Positions 18,403 to 28,801 of a DNA stretch of 58,400 nucleotides are shown here, one piece after another. The number at the start of each line of letters is the position of its first letter. Position 1 is the first letter of the stretch. The translations under genes were made by a program, and so were the position numbers. The notes beneath the pieces were generated by a model. That model made no database searches and was not told the DNA's origin. It was given only the letters and a program-made list of their open reading frames with translations. The stretch is from Bacillus rhizoplanae (GTDB taxonomy: Bacteria > Bacillota > Bacilli > Bacillales > Bacillaceae_G): contig NZ_CAKJTI010000023.1 in assembly GCF_917563915.1 (NCBI RefSeq), forward strand, positions 1 to 58,400, read 5' to 3'.

Positions 18403-18441
18403 GTGGGAGGTTATTCCGCTAAAACCACATCGAGGAGGAAA
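18403..18441 (+). promoter_or_regulatory. rplA leader with second L1-stalk mimic
   Basis: GTGGGAGG (18403-18410) and ACCACATC (18424-18431) repeat the rplK leader motif with a 13-base instead of 19-base interior. The Shine-Dalgarno GAGGAGG follows directly. This predicts direct L1 feedback on its own gene. Confidence 0.6.
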
Positions 18442-18446
18442 TAAAA

Positions 18447-19139
18447 ATGGCTAAAAGAGGTAAAAAGTACGTAGAAGCTGCGAAGCTTGTTGATCGTACA
18501 ACTGCTTACTCTGCAACAGAGGCAGTAGAATTAGTAAAGAAAACAAACACAGCTAAATTTGATGCAACTGTAGAAGCTGCATTTCGTTTAGGTGTTGACC
18601 CTAAGAAAGCTGACCAACAAATTCGTGGTGCAGTTGTTCTTCCACACGGTACTGGTAAAGTACAGCGTGTATTAGTATTCGCTAAAGGCGAAAAACTAAA
18701 AGAAGCTGAAGCTGCTGGAGCTGACTTCGTAGGTGATACAGACTACATCAACAAAATCCAACAAGGTTGGTTTGACTTTGACGTAGTAGTAGCAACTCCT
18801 GATATGATGGGTGAAGTTGGTAAACTTGGTCGTGTATTAGGACCTAAAGGTTTAATGCCAAACCCTAAAACTGGAACAGTTACTTTCGACGTAACAAAAG
18901 CAGTTAACGAAATCAAAGCTGGTAAAGTAGAATACCGCGTTGATAAAGCTGGTAACATTCATGTGCCAATCGGTAAAGTATCTTTCGAAGATGCAAAATT
19001 AGTTGAAAACTTAGAGACAGTTGCTGATGCTCTTCTAAAAGCTAAGCCAGCTGCTGCAAAAGGTACTTACATGAAGAACGTAACAGTTGCTTCTACAATG
19101 GGACCTGGCGTACGTGTTGAAGTTTCTACTATTGCGTAA
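18447..19139 (+). CDS. rplA: Ribosomal protein L1
   Basis: A 230-residue protein of the L1 stalk, which moves deacylated tRNA out of the E site and commonly acts as a translational repressor of the L11-L1 mRNA. Two-domain L1 architecture is evident, with the inserted domain carrying [20 protein letters not shown] (about 125-145). ATG 18447 is preceded by GAGGAGG. The leader contains a candidate binding site for L1 itself. It is followed by a separate promoter for rplJ-rplL. Confidence 0.97.
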   Translation: MAKRGKKYVEAAKLVDRTTAYSATEAVELVKKTNTAKFDATVEAAFRLGVDPKKADQQIRGAVVLPHGTGKVQRVLVFAKGEKLKEAEAAGADFVGDTDYINKIQQGWFDFDVVVATPDMMGEVGKLGRVLGPKGLMPNPKTGTVTFDVTKAVNEIKAGKVEYRVDKAGNIHVPIGKVSFEDAKLVENLETVADALLKAKPAAAKGTYMKNVTVASTMGPGVRVEVSTIA

Positions 19140-19149
19140 AAATTGGAAG

Positions 19150-19178
19150 TTGACTTCGTGAAGAAGTTTTAATATAAT
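19150..19178 (+). promoter_or_regulatory. sigma-A promoter of rplJ-rplL
   Basis: TTGACT (19150-19155), a 17-base spacer and a perfect TATAAT (19173-19178) lie 11 bases after the rplA stop. The predicted start near 19185 gives a leader of about 190 bases containing the L10 element. Confidence 0.8.
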
Positions 19179-19202
19179 CATTTATGTTGTGAATTTAAAT
19201 AG

Positions 19203-19340
19203 TGTACCGTAGACAGTAGGCGCCAATGCGGCTTAATTTCCTACCTAGGTGTGAATATACGAAACGGAATTTTTTTCTGTGACTATATGCCTCCATGTCT
19301 ACAATTGGGCATGGGGGTTTTTTAGTGCACTTTCGGTACA
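19203..19340 (+). promoter_or_regulatory. L10 leader (ribosomal protein autoregulatory element)
   Basis: TGTACCG (19203-19209) pairs with CGGTACA (19334-19340), closing a structured domain with GTAGACAGTAGGCG near its 5' end. This matches the known L10 leader found before rplJ in Firmicutes, which binds L10(L12)4. A terminator hairpin lies inside its 3' part, so control probably acts by attenuation. Confidence 0.85.
19290..19323 (+). terminator. attenuator terminator in the rplJ leader
   Basis: CCTCCATG (19290-19297) pairs with CATGGGGG (19310-19317, one G-U), followed by six T. It lies within the L10 leader, upstream of the rplJ Shine-Dalgarno. Confidence 0.8.
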
Positions 19341-19372
19341 TCTTCTATATAATCTACAGGAGGTGTAATAAC

Positions 19373-19873
19373 ATGAGCAAAGCAATCGAATCTAAACAAC
19401 AAGTTGTAACTGAAATCGCTGAAAAACTTCGCGATAGTAAATCTACAATCGTTGTTGACTACCGTGGTTTAACAGTATCTGAAGCAACTGAATTACGTAA
19501 AAACTTACGTGAAGCTGGCGTTGAGTTCAAAGTTTACAAAAACTCTTTAACTCGTCGTGCTGCAGAAGCTGCTGAAATGGCTGAGTTAAATGAATTCTTA
19601 ACGGGACCAAACGCAATCGCGTTCAGTAACGAGGATGTAATTGCTCCTGCGAAAGTATTAAACGACTTCGCTAAGGATCATGAAGCTTTAGAAATTAAAG
19701 CAGGCGTAATCGAAGGTAAACTTGTATCACTTGATGAGGTTAAAGCTATCGCTACTCTTCCATCACGTGAAGGCTTACTTTCTATGCTTCTTAGCGTTCT
19801 TCAAGCTCCAATGCGTGGTCTTGCAATCGCTACTAAAGCAGTTGCAGATCAAAAAGAAGAGCAAGGCGCTTAA
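19373..19873 (+). CDS. rplJ: Ribosomal protein L10
   Basis: A 166-residue stalk-base protein that anchors L7/L12 dimers through its C-terminal helix and binds 23S rRNA with its N-terminal domain ([20 protein letters not shown], about 24-43). ATG 19373 is chosen because AGGAGGTG (19358-19365) precedes it; the longer in-frame extension runs back through the leader terminator and is not coding. It is paired with rplL 67 bases downstream. Confidence 0.97.
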   Translation: MSKAIESKQQVVTEIAEKLRDSKSTIVVDYRGLTVSEATELRKNLREAGVEFKVYKNSLTRRAAEAAEMAELNEFLTGPNAIAFSNEDVIAPAKVLNDFAKDHEALEIKAGVIEGKLVSLDEVKAIATLPSREGLLSMLLSVLQAPMRGLAIATKAVADQKEEQGA

Positions 19874-19940
19874 TTTTTCAAAAGATAATTACGTGTTATC
19901 GATAAAACAATAAGAACCTAATTAAGGGAGGATATTTACA

Positions 19941-20300
19941 ATGACTAAAGAACAAATCATTGAAGCAGTTAAATCTATGACTGTATTAGAACTTAACGAC
20001 TTAGTAAAAGCTATCGAGGAAGAATTCGGCGTAACTGCTGCTGCTCCTGTAGCTGTAGCTGGTGGCGCTGGTGAAGCTGCTGCTGAGCAAACTGAATTTG
20101 ATGTTGTACTTGCTAGCGCAGGCGCACAAAAAATCAAAGTTATCAAAGTTGTTCGTGAAATCACTGGTCTTGGCTTAAAAGAAGCTAAAGAAGTAGTTGA
20201 CAACACTCCAAAAGCAGTTAAAGAAGGCGTTTCTAAAGAAGAAGCTGAAGAAATCAAAGCTAAACTTGAAGAAGTTGGCGCTGCTGTAGAAGTTAAGTAA
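19941..20300 (+). CDS. rplL: Ribosomal protein L7/L12
   Basis: A 119-residue acidic stalk protein present in several copies per ribosome, which recruits translational GTPases. It has an N-terminal dimerisation helix (1-30), an alanine-rich hinge (about 36-52) and a C-terminal globular domain with the factor-binding stretch [22 protein letters not shown] 19941 follows AAGGGAGGAT. A terminator 20 bases downstream closes the rplJ-rplL unit. Confidence 0.97.
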   Translation: MTKEQIIEAVKSMTVLELNDLVKAIEEEFGVTAAAPVAVAGGAGEAAAEQTEFDVVLASAGAQKIKVIKVVREITGLGLKEAKEVVDNTPKAVKEGVSKEEAEEIKAKLEEVGAAVEVK

Positions 20301-20320
20301 TTAACTTTTGAAGCTTTTGA

Positions 20321-20352
20321 AAAAAGCTCGCTCTCAAGCGAGCTTTTTTTTT
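20321..20352 (+). terminator. terminator after rplL
   Basis: A stem of AAGCTCGCT (20324-20332) with AGCGAGCTT (20337-20345), loop CTCA, followed by a long T tract. Confidence 0.92.
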
Positions 20353-20377
20353 AACCGTAAAGAAAAGAGGTGGCCAT

Positions 20378-20977
20378 ATGGCAGACCATTATTTTTCTAA
20401 CGACCCCTCTAGTAAAAGTGATCGTAAACAATGGGAATATACATTGAGAGGATCGCGTTTTGTTTTCTTATCAGACCGTGGGGTGTTTTCGAAAAACGAA
20501 GTGGACTTCGGTTCTCGTCTTTTAATTGAAGCGTTTCAGATGCCAGATGCCCAAGGTGATGTATTAGATGTTGGGTGTGGATATGGCCCGATTGGTTTAT
20601 CTCTAGCGAAGGAGTTCCAAGAGCGTGTGGTTCACATGGTGGATGTGAATGAAAGGGCACTTGGGCTTGCGAAAGAAAATGCTGCTAATAACCGAATTGA
20701 AAATATCCAGATTTATCAAAGTAGTGTATATGAAAATGTAAAAGGTCAATACGCTGCTATTTTATCTAATCCGCCAATTCGTGCAGGGAAACAAGTCGTG
20801 CATGAAATTCTAGAAAAAGCAGTGGAGTATCTTGTACCAGGCGGCGAGCTTTGGATTGTGATTCAGAAAAAACAAGGTGCACCATCTGCGATGAAAAAAT
20901 TAGAAGAAGTGTTCGATTTTGTGGAAGTCGCAGAAAAGAAAAAAGGGTATTATATCATAAAATCAAAAAAACGTTGA
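20378..20977 (+). CDS. YbxB-type class I SAM-dependent methyltransferase (RsmC-like)
   Basis: A 199-residue methyltransferase. The SAM-binding motif I is VLDVGCGYGPIGL (about residues 62-74), with the acidic motif II in MVDVNERAL. The catalytic motif of N-methyltransferases appears as SNPPIRAG (about 128-135; NPPI is typical of RsmC/RlmG N2-guanine enzymes). It may modify 16S rRNA, but the substrate is unproven. ATG 20378 follows GAGGTGG. The gene lies in the conserved place between rplL and rpoB; the rpoB promoter begins in its last codons. Confidence 0.88.
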   Translation: MADHYFSNDPSSKSDRKQWEYTLRGSRFVFLSDRGVFSKNEVDFGSRLLIEAFQMPDAQGDVLDVGCGYGPIGLSLAKEFQERVVHMVDVNERALGLAKENAANNRIENIQIYQSSVYENVKGQYAAILSNPPIRAGKQVVHEILEKAVEYLVPGGELWIVIQKKQGAPSAMKKLEEVFDFVEVAEKKKGYYIIKSKKR

Positions 20978-21002
20978 CGGTTATTTTTGGTTGTGTTAAC
21001 AT
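20974..21002 (+). promoter_or_regulatory. predicted rpoB-rpoC promoter
   Basis: TTGACG (20974-20979), a 17-base spacer and TAACAT (20997-21002) with an extended -10 (TGT at 20994-20996). The -35 overlaps the stop codon of the preceding gene. The -10 region matches that of the rrn P2 promoter at 58270-58275. The leader to rpoB would be about 255 bases. Confidence 0.6.
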
Positions 21003-21100
21003 TATAAAATGCCAATATATGATTTTCTGCGTTGAGAACAATGTATATTTTTGCTTCTCTTGGAAAAGATAGTAAAATCAGCAGATTATGAAACAGAATG

Positions 21101-21133
21101 ATGGTTTTCTTTTAGAAGCCATTTTTCTTTTTT
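21101..21133 (+). terminator. terminator-like hairpin in the rpoB leader
   Basis: ATGG and TTCT on one arm (21101-21110) pair with AGAA and CCAT on the other (21114-21122) with small internal mismatches. TTTTTCTTTTTT follows. It would end the methyltransferase transcript or attenuate rpoB. Confidence 0.6.
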
Positions 21134-21266
21134 GAGCAGGTAGAAACACTCAACGTATCTATCTTTTTAGAGAAAAAAGGCTACGTAATTTGCGTTAGTC
21201 GTATTTAGTTGTGATTTTGCACATTTTTGTGTATTTATAATACTCTTGATTTGAGGGGTGAAGCAG

Positions 21267-24200
21267 TTGACAGGTCAACTAGTTCAATACGGACGACACC
21301 GCCAACGAAGAAGTTATGCCCGTATTAGTGAGGTTTTAGAATTACCAAATCTTATCGAAATTCAAACCTCTTCTTATCAGTGGTTTCTTGATGAGGGTTT
21401 GCGAGAAATGTTCCAAGACATTTCTCCGATTGAAGACTTTACGGGAAATCTATCGCTTGAGTTTATCGACTACAGTTTAGGTGAACCGAAATATTCTGTA
21501 GAAGAATGTAAAGAGCGTGATGTGACGTATGCAGCACCACTTCGTGTAAAAGTGCGTCTAATCAATAAAGAAACTGGTGAAGTGAAAGAACAAGATGTGT
21601 TCATGGGGGATTTCCCGCTCATGACAGAGACAGGAACATTCGTAATTAACGGTGCAGAACGCGTTATTGTTTCTCAGTTAGTTCGTTCACCAAGCGTATA
21701 CTACAGCGGCAAAGTGGACAAAAACGGAAAACGCGGATTTACTGCTACTGTAATTCCAAACCGCGGAGCTTGGTTGGAGTATGAAACAGATGCTAAGGAT
21801 GTTGTTTATGTGCGTATCGACCGTACGCGCAAACTACCTGTAACTGTTTTGTTACGCGCATTAGGGTTTGGCTCTGATCAAGAAATCACCGAGCTTATAG
21901 GTGATAACGAATACTTAAGCAATACGCTAGAAAAGGATAACACGGATAGCACAGAAAAAGCATTGCTTGAAATTTATGAGCGTCTACGTCCAGGTGAACC
22001 ACCAACAGTAGAAAATGCGAAGAGCTTGCTTGTTTCTCGTTTCTTCGATCCAAAACGTTATGATCTAGCAAATGTAGGTCGCTACAAAATTAATAAGAAA
22101 TTACACATTAAAAACAGATTGTTTAACCAACGTTTAGCTGAAACTTTAGTGGATCCTGAAACAGGTGAAATTTTAGCGGCAGAAGGAACAATCTTAGATC
22201 GTCGCACATTAGATCGCATGTTACCTTACTTAGAAAAGAATATTGGCTTTAAAACAGCGAAGCCGATAGGCGGAGTGGTAGAAGGCAATGTTGAATTACA
22301 ATCTATTAAAATTTATGCTCCAGATGCAGATGGAGAGCGTTCTATCAATATCATTGGTAACGCGAACATTGATCGCGAAGTAAAACATATTACACCAGGC
22401 GATATTATTGCATCTATTAGCTATTTCTTTAACCTTCTATACAAAGTAGGAGACACAGACGATATTGACCATTTAGGAAACCGTCGTCTACGTTCTGTAG
22501 GTGAATTGTTACAAAACCAATTCCGTATCGGTCTTTCTCGTATGGAGCGTGTTGTTCGTGAGAGAATGTCGATTCAAGATACAAATGCAATTACACCACA
22601 AGCGTTAATTAACATTCGCCCGGTTATTGCATCTATTAAAGAGTTTTTCGGAAGCTCGCAGTTATCTCAGTTTATGGATCAAACAAACCCATTAGCAGAG
22701 TTAACGCATAAACGAAGACTATCTGCATTAGGACCTGGTGGTTTAACGCGTGAGCGCGCTGGCTTTGAAGTGCGTGACGTTCACTACTCTCACTATGGTC
22801 GTATGTGTCCAATTGAAACGCCAGAGGGACCAAACATCGGTTTGATTAACTCTTTATCTTCATTTGCGAAAGTAAATGAATTTGGCTTCATTGAAACACC
22901 ATACCGTCGTGTTGATCCAGAAACTGGACGTGTAACAACACGTGTAGATTATTTAACAGCTGATGAACAAGATAACTATGTTGTTGCCCAAGCAAACGCA
23001 CGTTTATCTGAAGATGGAGATTTCCTTGATGAGGATGTTGTAGCGCGTTTCCGCGATGAGAACGTTGTAGTAAAACGCGAACGTATTGACTACATGGATA
23101 TCTCTCCGAAACAGGTTGTGTCTGCTGCGACAGCTTGTATTCCGTTCTTAGAAAACGATGACTCGAACCGTGCGCTAATGGGTGCGAACATGCAGCGTCA
23201 AGCGGTTCCACTTATGAACCCAGAATCTCCAATTGTAGGTACTGGTATGGAGTACGTATCAGCGAAAGACTCAGGTGCTGCGGTAATCTGTAAACATCCT
23301 GGTATCGTTGAACGCGTAGAAGCTCGCGAAGTTTGGGTACGTCGTTACATCGAAGTAGACGGCCAAAAAGTAAAAGGTGATTTAGATCGCTATAAAATGT
23401 TAAAATTCATCCGTTCTAACCAAGGAACTTGTTACAACCAACGCCCAATCGTAAGTGTTGGCGATGAAGTTGTAAAAGGTGAGATTCTTGCAGACGGTCC
23501 TTCTATGGAAAAAGGTGAACTTGCACTTGGTCGTAACGTGCTTGTTGGCTTTATGACATGGGATGGTTATAACTACGAGGATGCGATCATTATGAGTGAG
23601 CGCCTTGTAAAAGATGATGTGTATACTTCTATTCATATTGAAGAATATGAATCTGAAGCTCGTGATACGAAGCTAGGACCAGAAGAAATTACACGAGACA
23701 TTCCAAACGTAGGGGAAGATGCACTTCGCAACCTTGATGAGCGCGGTATTATCCGCATCGGTGCAGAAGTAAAAGACGGAGACCTTCTTGTTGGTAAAGT
23801 AACGCCAAAAGGTGTAACGGAATTAACAGCAGAAGAGCGTCTATTGCATGCAATCTTCGGTGAGAAAGCTCGTGAAGTACGTGATACATCACTACGCGTA
23901 CCACATGGTGGTGGCGGTATTATCTTAGACGTAAAAGTATTCAACCGTGAAGATGGCGATGAATTACCACCAGGTGTGAATCAACTTGTACGTGCATATA
24001 TCGTTCAAAAACGTAAAATTTCTGAAGGTGACAAGATGGCCGGTCGTCACGGTAACAAAGGTGTTATCTCCCGTATTTTACCGGAAGAAGATATGCCTTA
24101 TTTACCAGATGGCACACCAATCGATATCATGTTAAACCCATTAGGGGTACCATCTCGTATGAATATCGGTCAGGTGTTAGAGCTTCATCTTGGTATGGCA

Positions 24201-24800
24201 GCAAGATATCTTGGTATCCACGTTGCAACACCAGTATTCGATGGCGCTCGCGAGGAAGATGTATGGGGAACAATCGAAGAAGCTGGTATGGCACGTGATG
24301 CAAAGACAATTCTATACGATGGACGTACTGGTGAACCATTCGACAACCGTGTATCTGTTGGTGTCATGTACATGATTAAACTTGCACACATGGTTGATGA
24401 TAAACTTCATGCTCGTTCTACTGGACCATACTCACTTGTAACGCAACAACCTCTTGGAGGTAAAGCACAGTTTGGTGGACAACGTTTCGGTGAGATGGAG
24501 GTTTGGGCACTTGAAGCTTACGGTGCTGCTTATACTCTTCAAGAAATCTTAACAGTTAAGTCCGATGATGTTGTTGGTCGTGTGAAAACGTACGAATCGA
24601 TTGTAAAAGGCGAAAACGTTCCAGAACCAGGTGTTCCTGAATCATTCAAAGTATTGATTAAGGAATTACAAAGCTTAGGTATGGATGTTAAGATGATGTC
24701 TAGCGACGATACTGAAATTGAAATGCGTGATACTGATGACGATGATGATCATCAATCTGCAGATAAATTAAATGTCGAAGTTGAGACAACGAAGGAATAA
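21267..24800 (+). CDS. rpoB: RNA polymerase beta subunit
   Basis: A 1177-residue catalytic subunit. It starts at TTG 21267, seven bases after GAGGGGTG; an in-frame GTG at 21258 overlaps that site. The rifampicin region ([20 protein letters not shown], then RLSALGPGG) has the usual susceptible residues. The conserved C-terminal segments are present ([34 protein letters not shown]). The C-terminus ends in an acidic tail with a run of aspartates, as in other bacilli. It lies 37 bases before rpoC on the same transcript. Confidence 0.98.
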   Translation: MTGQLVQYGRHRQRRSYARISEVLELPNLIEIQTSSYQWFLDEGLREMFQDISPIEDFTGNLSLEFIDYSLGEPKYSVEECKERDVTYAAPLRVKVRLINKETGEVKEQDVFMGDFPLMTETGTFVINGAERVIVSQLVRSPSVYYSGKVDKNGKRGFTATVIPNRGAWLEYETDAKDVVYVRIDRTRKLPVTVLLRALGFGSDQEITELIGDNEYLSNTLEKDNTDSTEKALLEIYERLRPGEPPTVENAKSLLVSRFFDPKRYDLANVGRYKINKKLHIKNRLFNQRLAETLVDPETGEILAAEGTILDRRTLDRMLPYLEKNIGFKTAKPIGGVVEGNVELQSIKIYAPDADGERSINIIGNANIDREVKHITPGDIIASISYFFNLLYKVGDTDDIDHLGNRRLRSVGELLQNQFRIGLSRMERVVRERMSIQDTNAITPQALINIRPVIASIKEFFGSSQLSQFMDQTNPLAELTHKRRLSALGPGGLTRERAGFEVRDVHYSHYGRMCPIETPEGPNIGLINSLSSFAKVNEFGFIETPYRRVDPETGRVTTRVDYLTADEQDNYVVAQANARLSEDGDFLDEDVVARFRDENVVVKRERIDYMDISPKQVVSAATACIPFLENDDSNRALMGANMQRQAVPLMNPESPIVGTGMEYVSAKDSGAAVICKHPGIVERVEAREVWVRRYIEVDGQKVKGDLDRYKMLKFIRSNQGTCYNQRPIVSVGDEVVKGEILADGPSMEKGELALGRNVLVGFMTWDGYNYEDAIIMSERLVKDDVYTSIHIEEYESEARDTKLGPEEITRDIPNVGEDALRNLDERGIIRIGAEVKDGDLLVGKVTPKGVTELTAEERLLHAIFGEKAREVRDTSLRVPHGGGGIILDVKVFNREDGDELPPGVNQLVRAYIVQKRKISEGDKMAGRHGNKGVISRILPEEDMPYLPDGTPIDIMLNPLGVPSRMNIGQVLELHLGMAARYLGIHVATPVFDGAREEDVWGTIEEAGMARDAKTILYDGRTGEPFDNRVSVGVMYMIKLAHMVDDKLHARSTGPYSLVTQQPLGGKAQFGGQRFGEMEVWALEAYGAAYTLQEILTVKSDDVVGRVKTYESIVKGENVPEPGVPESFKVLIKELQSLGMDVKMMSSDDTEIEMRDTDDDDDHQSADKLNVEVETTKE

Positions 24801-24837
24801 TTGGGATAACCTGTAGACTAAAAGGGAGGTAGGCCCC

Positions 24838-27800
24838 TTGATAGATGTAAACAACTTTGAATATATGAAGATTGGACTTGCATCACCAGACAAAATTCGC
24901 TCTTGGTCATATGGGGAAGTTAAAAAACCCGAGACGATTAACTATCGTACATTGAAACCAGAGAAAGACGGTTTGTTCTGTGAGCGTATTTTCGGTCCAA
25001 CAAAAGACTGGGAATGTCATTGTGGTAAATATAAACGTGTCCGTTATAAAGGTGTAGTTTGTGATCGATGCGGCGTTGAAGTAACGCGTGCGAAAGTTCG
25101 TCGTGAACGTATGGGTCATATCGAATTAGCTGCTCCTGTATCTCATATTTGGTATTTCAAAGGTATCCCAAGCCGCATGGGACTTGTCTTAGACATGTCC
25201 CCTCGCGCGCTTGAAGAAGTAATTTATTTCGCTTCTTATGTGGTAACAGAAAGCGGTGATACACCGCTTGATAAGAAGCAACTTCTTTCGGAGAAGGAAT
25301 ACCGTGCGTATCGCGACAGATACGGAAACTCTTTCCAAGCTTCTATGGGCGCAGAGGCGATTAAGAAGTTATTACAAGATATCGATTTAGATAAAGAAGT
25401 AGACTTCTTAAAAGAAGAGTTAAAAACAGCACAAGGACAACGTCGTACTCGTGCGATTAAACGTCTAGAAGTATTAGAAGCATTCCGTAACTCTGGAAAC
25501 GAACCATCTTGGATGATTCTAGATGTTCTTCCAGTTATCCCACCAGAGCTTCGTCCAATGGTACAGTTAGATGGTGGACGTTTTGCAACTTCTGACTTAA
25601 ACGACTTATACCGTCGTGTAATTAACCGTAACAATCGTTTAAAACGTTTATTAGACTTAGGTGCACCAAGCATCATCGTCCAAAACGAAAAGCGTATGTT
25701 ACAAGAAGCAGTAGATGCTTTAATCGATAATGGTCGTCGCGGCCGTCCAGTTACTGGACCTGGTAACCGTCCATTAAAATCTCTTTCTCATATGTTAAAA
25801 GGTAAGCAAGGACGCTTCCGTCAAAACTTATTAGGTAAACGTGTTGACTACTCTGGTCGTTCCGTTATCGTTGTAGGACCGAACTTGAAAATGTACCAAT
25901 GCGGTCTGCCAAAAGAAATGGCGCTTGAATTGTTCAAACCTTTTGTAATGAAAGAGTTGGTAGGAAAAGGATTAGCACACAACATTAAGAGTGCTAAACG
26001 TAAAATCGAGCGAGTACAACCTGAAGTTTGGGACGTTTTAGAGTCTGTAATTAAAGAACACCCTGTACTTCTAAACCGTGCTCCAACACTTCACCGTCTT
26101 GGTATTCAAGCGTTTGAACCTACATTAGTAGAAGGTCGTGCAATTCGTCTTCATCCACTTGTATGTACTGCATACAACGCGGATTTTGACGGTGACCAAA
26201 TGGCGGTTCACGTTCCGTTATCATCAGAAGCACAAGCAGAAGCTCGTCTTCTTATGTTAGCTGCACAAAATATCTTGAACCCGAAAGACGGAAAACCAGT
26301 TGTTACACCATCTCAGGATATGGTATTAGGTAACTACTACCTAACGCTTGAACGTGCAGATGCAATTGGTGAAGGTATGATTTTCAAAGATACGAACGAA
26401 GCATTAATTGCATACCAAAACGGATATGTACACTTGCATACTCGTGTTGCTGTTGCAGCAAGCTCTGTAAACAACGAAACGTTTACAGAAGAGCAAAACA
26501 GCAAGCTGTTGTTAACAACAGTTGGTAAGTTAATATTCAATGAAATCTTACCGAAATCATTCCCTTACATTAATGAACCAACAAAAACAAACTTGGAGAA
26601 AGAAACTCCAGTGGAATACTTTGTTGAAAAAGGCGCTAACGTAAGAGAAATTATTGCTAGTCGCGAAGAAGTGGCACCATTTAGCAAGAAAATTCTTGGT
26701 AATATCATTGCTGAAGTATTTAAACGTTTCAAAATTACTGAAACATCTCGCATGCTTGACCGCATGAAAAATCTAGGATTTAAATACTCTACAAAAGCTG
26801 GTATTACAGTTGGTGTGGCGGATATCCTTGTATTAGGTGAAAAACAAGAAATCTTGCATGAAGCGCAAGCAAAAGTAGATACAGTAATTAAGCAATTCCG
26901 TCGCGGTTTAATTACAGAGGAAGAACGTTATGATCGTGTTATCTCTATTTGGAGTAATGCAAAAGATGTTATCCAAGGAAAACTGATGAAAACCTTAGAT
27001 AAGCGCAACCCGATCTTCATGATGAGTGACTCTGGTGCCCGTGGTAACGCATCGAACTTCACTCAGCTTGCTGGTATGCGTGGTTTGATGGCTAACCCAT
27101 CTGGTCGTATTATCGAACTTCCAATCAAATCAAGTTTCCGCGAAGGTTTAACGGTACTCGAGTACTTCATCTCTACACACGGTGCGCGTAAAGGTCTTGC
27201 CGATACAGCACTTAAGACTGCGGACTCTGGTTACTTAACACGTCGTCTTGTTGACGTTGCACAAGATGTTATCGTTCGTGAAGACGATTGTGGAACAGAC
27301 CGCGGCTTATTAATCGGTGCAATTAAAGAAGGAAACGAAATTATCGAGTCCTTATACGATCGTCTTGTAGGACGTTTCGCAAGAAAAACTTTGAAGCATC
27401 CAGAAACAGGCGAAGTGTTAGTTCGTGAAAATGAATTAATTACAGAAGATATTGCTCATATCATTGAAAAAGCAGGCGTTGAACAGTTGTACATCCGTTC
27501 TGCATTTACATGTAACACACGCCACGGCGTATGTAAGAAATGTTACGGTCGTAACTTAGCTACTGGCACAGATGTAGAAGTGGGCGAAGCGGTTGGTATT
27601 ATCGCAGCTCAATCTATCGGTGAGCCAGGTACACAGTTAACGATGCGTACATTCCATACCGGTGGGGTTGCTGGAGACGATATCACACAAGGTTTACCAC
27701 GTATTCAAGAGATTTTCGAAGCGCGTAATCCGAAAGGTCAAGCGGTTATCAGTGAAATCGACGGTGTTGTTGCAGCGGTTAACGATGTGAAAGATCGCCA

Positions 27801-28449
27801 AGAAGTTGTTGTACAAGGTGATGTAGAAGCTCGTACGTATACAATTCCTTATGGCGCTCGTCTAAAAGTAGCTCCAGGACACCGCATTGAACACGGTAAA
27901 GAACTTACAGAAGGTTCTATCGATCCGAAAGAATTACTGAAAGTAACAGATATTACAGCAGTCCAAGAATACCTGCTTCGTGAAGTGCAAAAAGTATACC
28001 GTATGCAAGGGGTAGAAATTGGTGATAAACACGTTGAAGTAATGGTTCGTCAAATGCTTCGCAAAGTTCGTGTAATCGATGCTGGTGAAACAGATGTATT
28101 ACCAGGAACATTACTGGATATTCATCAGTTCACAGATGCAAATGCGAAAGTGTTGCTTAAAGGTAAACAACCAGCAACAGCACGTCCAATCCTTCTTGGT
28201 ATTACAAAGGCTTCACTTGAAACAGATTCATTCTTATCTGCAGCATCATTCCAGGAAACAACTCGTGTGTTAACTGATGCGGCAATTAAAGGTAAGCGCG
28301 ATGAACTTCTTGGCCTGAAAGAAAATGTTATTATCGGTAAACTTGTTCCGGCTGGTACAGGTATGAATCATTACCGCAGAGTAGATCTTGTAAAAACAGC
28401 AAAAGAAGAAATAAATGTAGAAGATGACGAGGTTTACGTAGAAAGCTAA
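24838..28449 (+). CDS. rpoC: RNA polymerase beta' subunit
   Basis: A 1203-residue subunit that forms the active-centre cleft with RpoB. The N-terminal zinc site has [20 protein letters not shown], the catalytic magnesium loop is [12 protein letters not shown] (around residue 450), and a second zinc site uses CGTDRG and [13 protein letters not shown]. The start is TTG 24838 after AGGGAGGTAG; the TTG start is shared with rpoB, and both have strong ribosome sites. No gene is found between it and rpsL, where other bacilli carry an L7Ae-like gene. Confidence 0.98.
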   Translation: MIDVNNFEYMKIGLASPDKIRSWSYGEVKKPETINYRTLKPEKDGLFCERIFGPTKDWECHCGKYKRVRYKGVVCDRCGVEVTRAKVRRERMGHIELAAPVSHIWYFKGIPSRMGLVLDMSPRALEEVIYFASYVVTESGDTPLDKKQLLSEKEYRAYRDRYGNSFQASMGAEAIKKLLQDIDLDKEVDFLKEELKTAQGQRRTRAIKRLEVLEAFRNSGNEPSWMILDVLPVIPPELRPMVQLDGGRFATSDLNDLYRRVINRNNRLKRLLDLGAPSIIVQNEKRMLQEAVDALIDNGRRGRPVTGPGNRPLKSLSHMLKGKQGRFRQNLLGKRVDYSGRSVIVVGPNLKMYQCGLPKEMALELFKPFVMKELVGKGLAHNIKSAKRKIERVQPEVWDVLESVIKEHPVLLNRAPTLHRLGIQAFEPTLVEGRAIRLHPLVCTAYNADFDGDQMAVHVPLSSEAQAEARLLMLAAQNILNPKDGKPVVTPSQDMVLGNYYLTLERADAIGEGMIFKDTNEALIAYQNGYVHLHTRVAVAASSVNNETFTEEQNSKLLLTTVGKLIFNEILPKSFPYINEPTKTNLEKETPVEYFVEKGANVREIIASREEVAPFSKKILGNIIAEVFKRFKITETSRMLDRMKNLGFKYSTKAGITVGVADILVLGEKQEILHEAQAKVDTVIKQFRRGLITEEERYDRVISIWSNAKDVIQGKLMKTLDKRNPIFMMSDSGARGNASNFTQLAGMRGLMANPSGRIIELPIKSSFREGLTVLEYFISTHGARKGLADTALKTADSGYLTRRLVDVAQDVIVREDDCGTDRGLLIGAIKEGNEIIESLYDRLVGRFARKTLKHPETGEVLVRENELITEDIAHIIEKAGVEQLYIRSAFTCNTRHGVCKKCYGRNLATGTDVEVGEAVGIIAAQSIGEPGTQLTMRTFHTGGVAGDDITQGLPRIQEIFEARNPKGQAVISEIDGVVAAVNDVKDRQEVVVQGDVEARTYTIPYGARLKVAPGHRIEHGKELTEGSIDPKELLKVTDITAVQEYLLREVQKVYRMQGVEIGDKHVEVMVRQMLRKVRVIDAGETDVLPGTLLDIHQFTDANAKVLLKGKQPATARPILLGITKASLETDSFLSAASFQETTRVLTDAAIKGKRDELLGLKENVIIGKLVPAGTGMNHYRRVDLVKTAKEEINVEDDEVYVES

Positions 28450-28491
28450 AATTTTCCGTCGTAAATTTTGTATAAAAACAGATAATCCTAG

Positions 28492-28521
28492 TTGACATTA
28501 TGCAATGCGAAATGTTAATAT
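28492..28521 (+). promoter_or_regulatory. rRNA-like promoter of the rpsL operon
   Basis: TTGACA (28492-28497), an 18-base spacer and TAATAT (28516-28521) with an extended -10 TG at 28513-28514. The sequence ATGTTAATATAAG matches the rrn P2 -10 region ATGTTAACATAAG at 58266-58278 with one difference, and both -35 boxes continue as TTGACATTA. Confidence 0.75.
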
Positions 28522-28691
28522 AAGCAAGGTTGCTCCTAAATAAACGTTGAATGTAATTCAACACGGTACAGTTAGAACGTTGCAGTAGCTTTTGCGATGT
28601 AACATAACGTACTTTTTAAAAACTGGATCTCAACATGAAAATGAATGAGATGCGGTAGGAGCTTCAGCGATAGGAATAACAAGTTAAAACT

Positions 28692-28732
28692 GTTTTTGTG
28701 AGGAGAGAGCATTTGCTCTCCCTTGCAAAAAC
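28692..28732 (+). promoter_or_regulatory. long stem-loop in the rpsL leader
   Basis: GTTTTTG (28692-28698) pairs with CAAAAAC (28726-28732), and GAGAGCA pairs with TGCTCTC on the inside; AGG/CCT pairs lie between with a small mismatch. It lacks a clean T tract, so it is more likely a leader element than a terminator. Candidate ligand: a protein of this operon such as S12 or S7 (inference). Confidence 0.55.
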
Positions 28733-28801
28733 TTTGTTTTCAACTAATAATGAACCACCTGGATATGTGGTCATACAAACATGCGAAGGGAGGATAAATT
28801 A

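Larger units (their letters stand above)
28450..28801 (+). other. 352-base rpoC-rpsL intergenic region (no ybxF; promoter and structured leader)
   Basis: No reading frame resembling the 82-residue L7Ae-like YbxF is present in any frame; the longest ATG frames stop after a few codons. The region holds an rRNA-like promoter (28492-28521), a small hairpin (28546-28551 with 28557-28562), a boxA-like stretch ACTTTTTAAAAACTGG (28611-28626), a long imperfect stem-loop (28692-28732) and the rpsL ribosome site AAGGGAGG. Confidence 0.75.

Noticed and set aside
18223-18444. 73-residue plus-strand frame spanning the rplK end and rplA leader
   Set aside because: It runs through the hairpin and L1-like leader and shows no protein family pattern; regulatory RNA explains the sequence.
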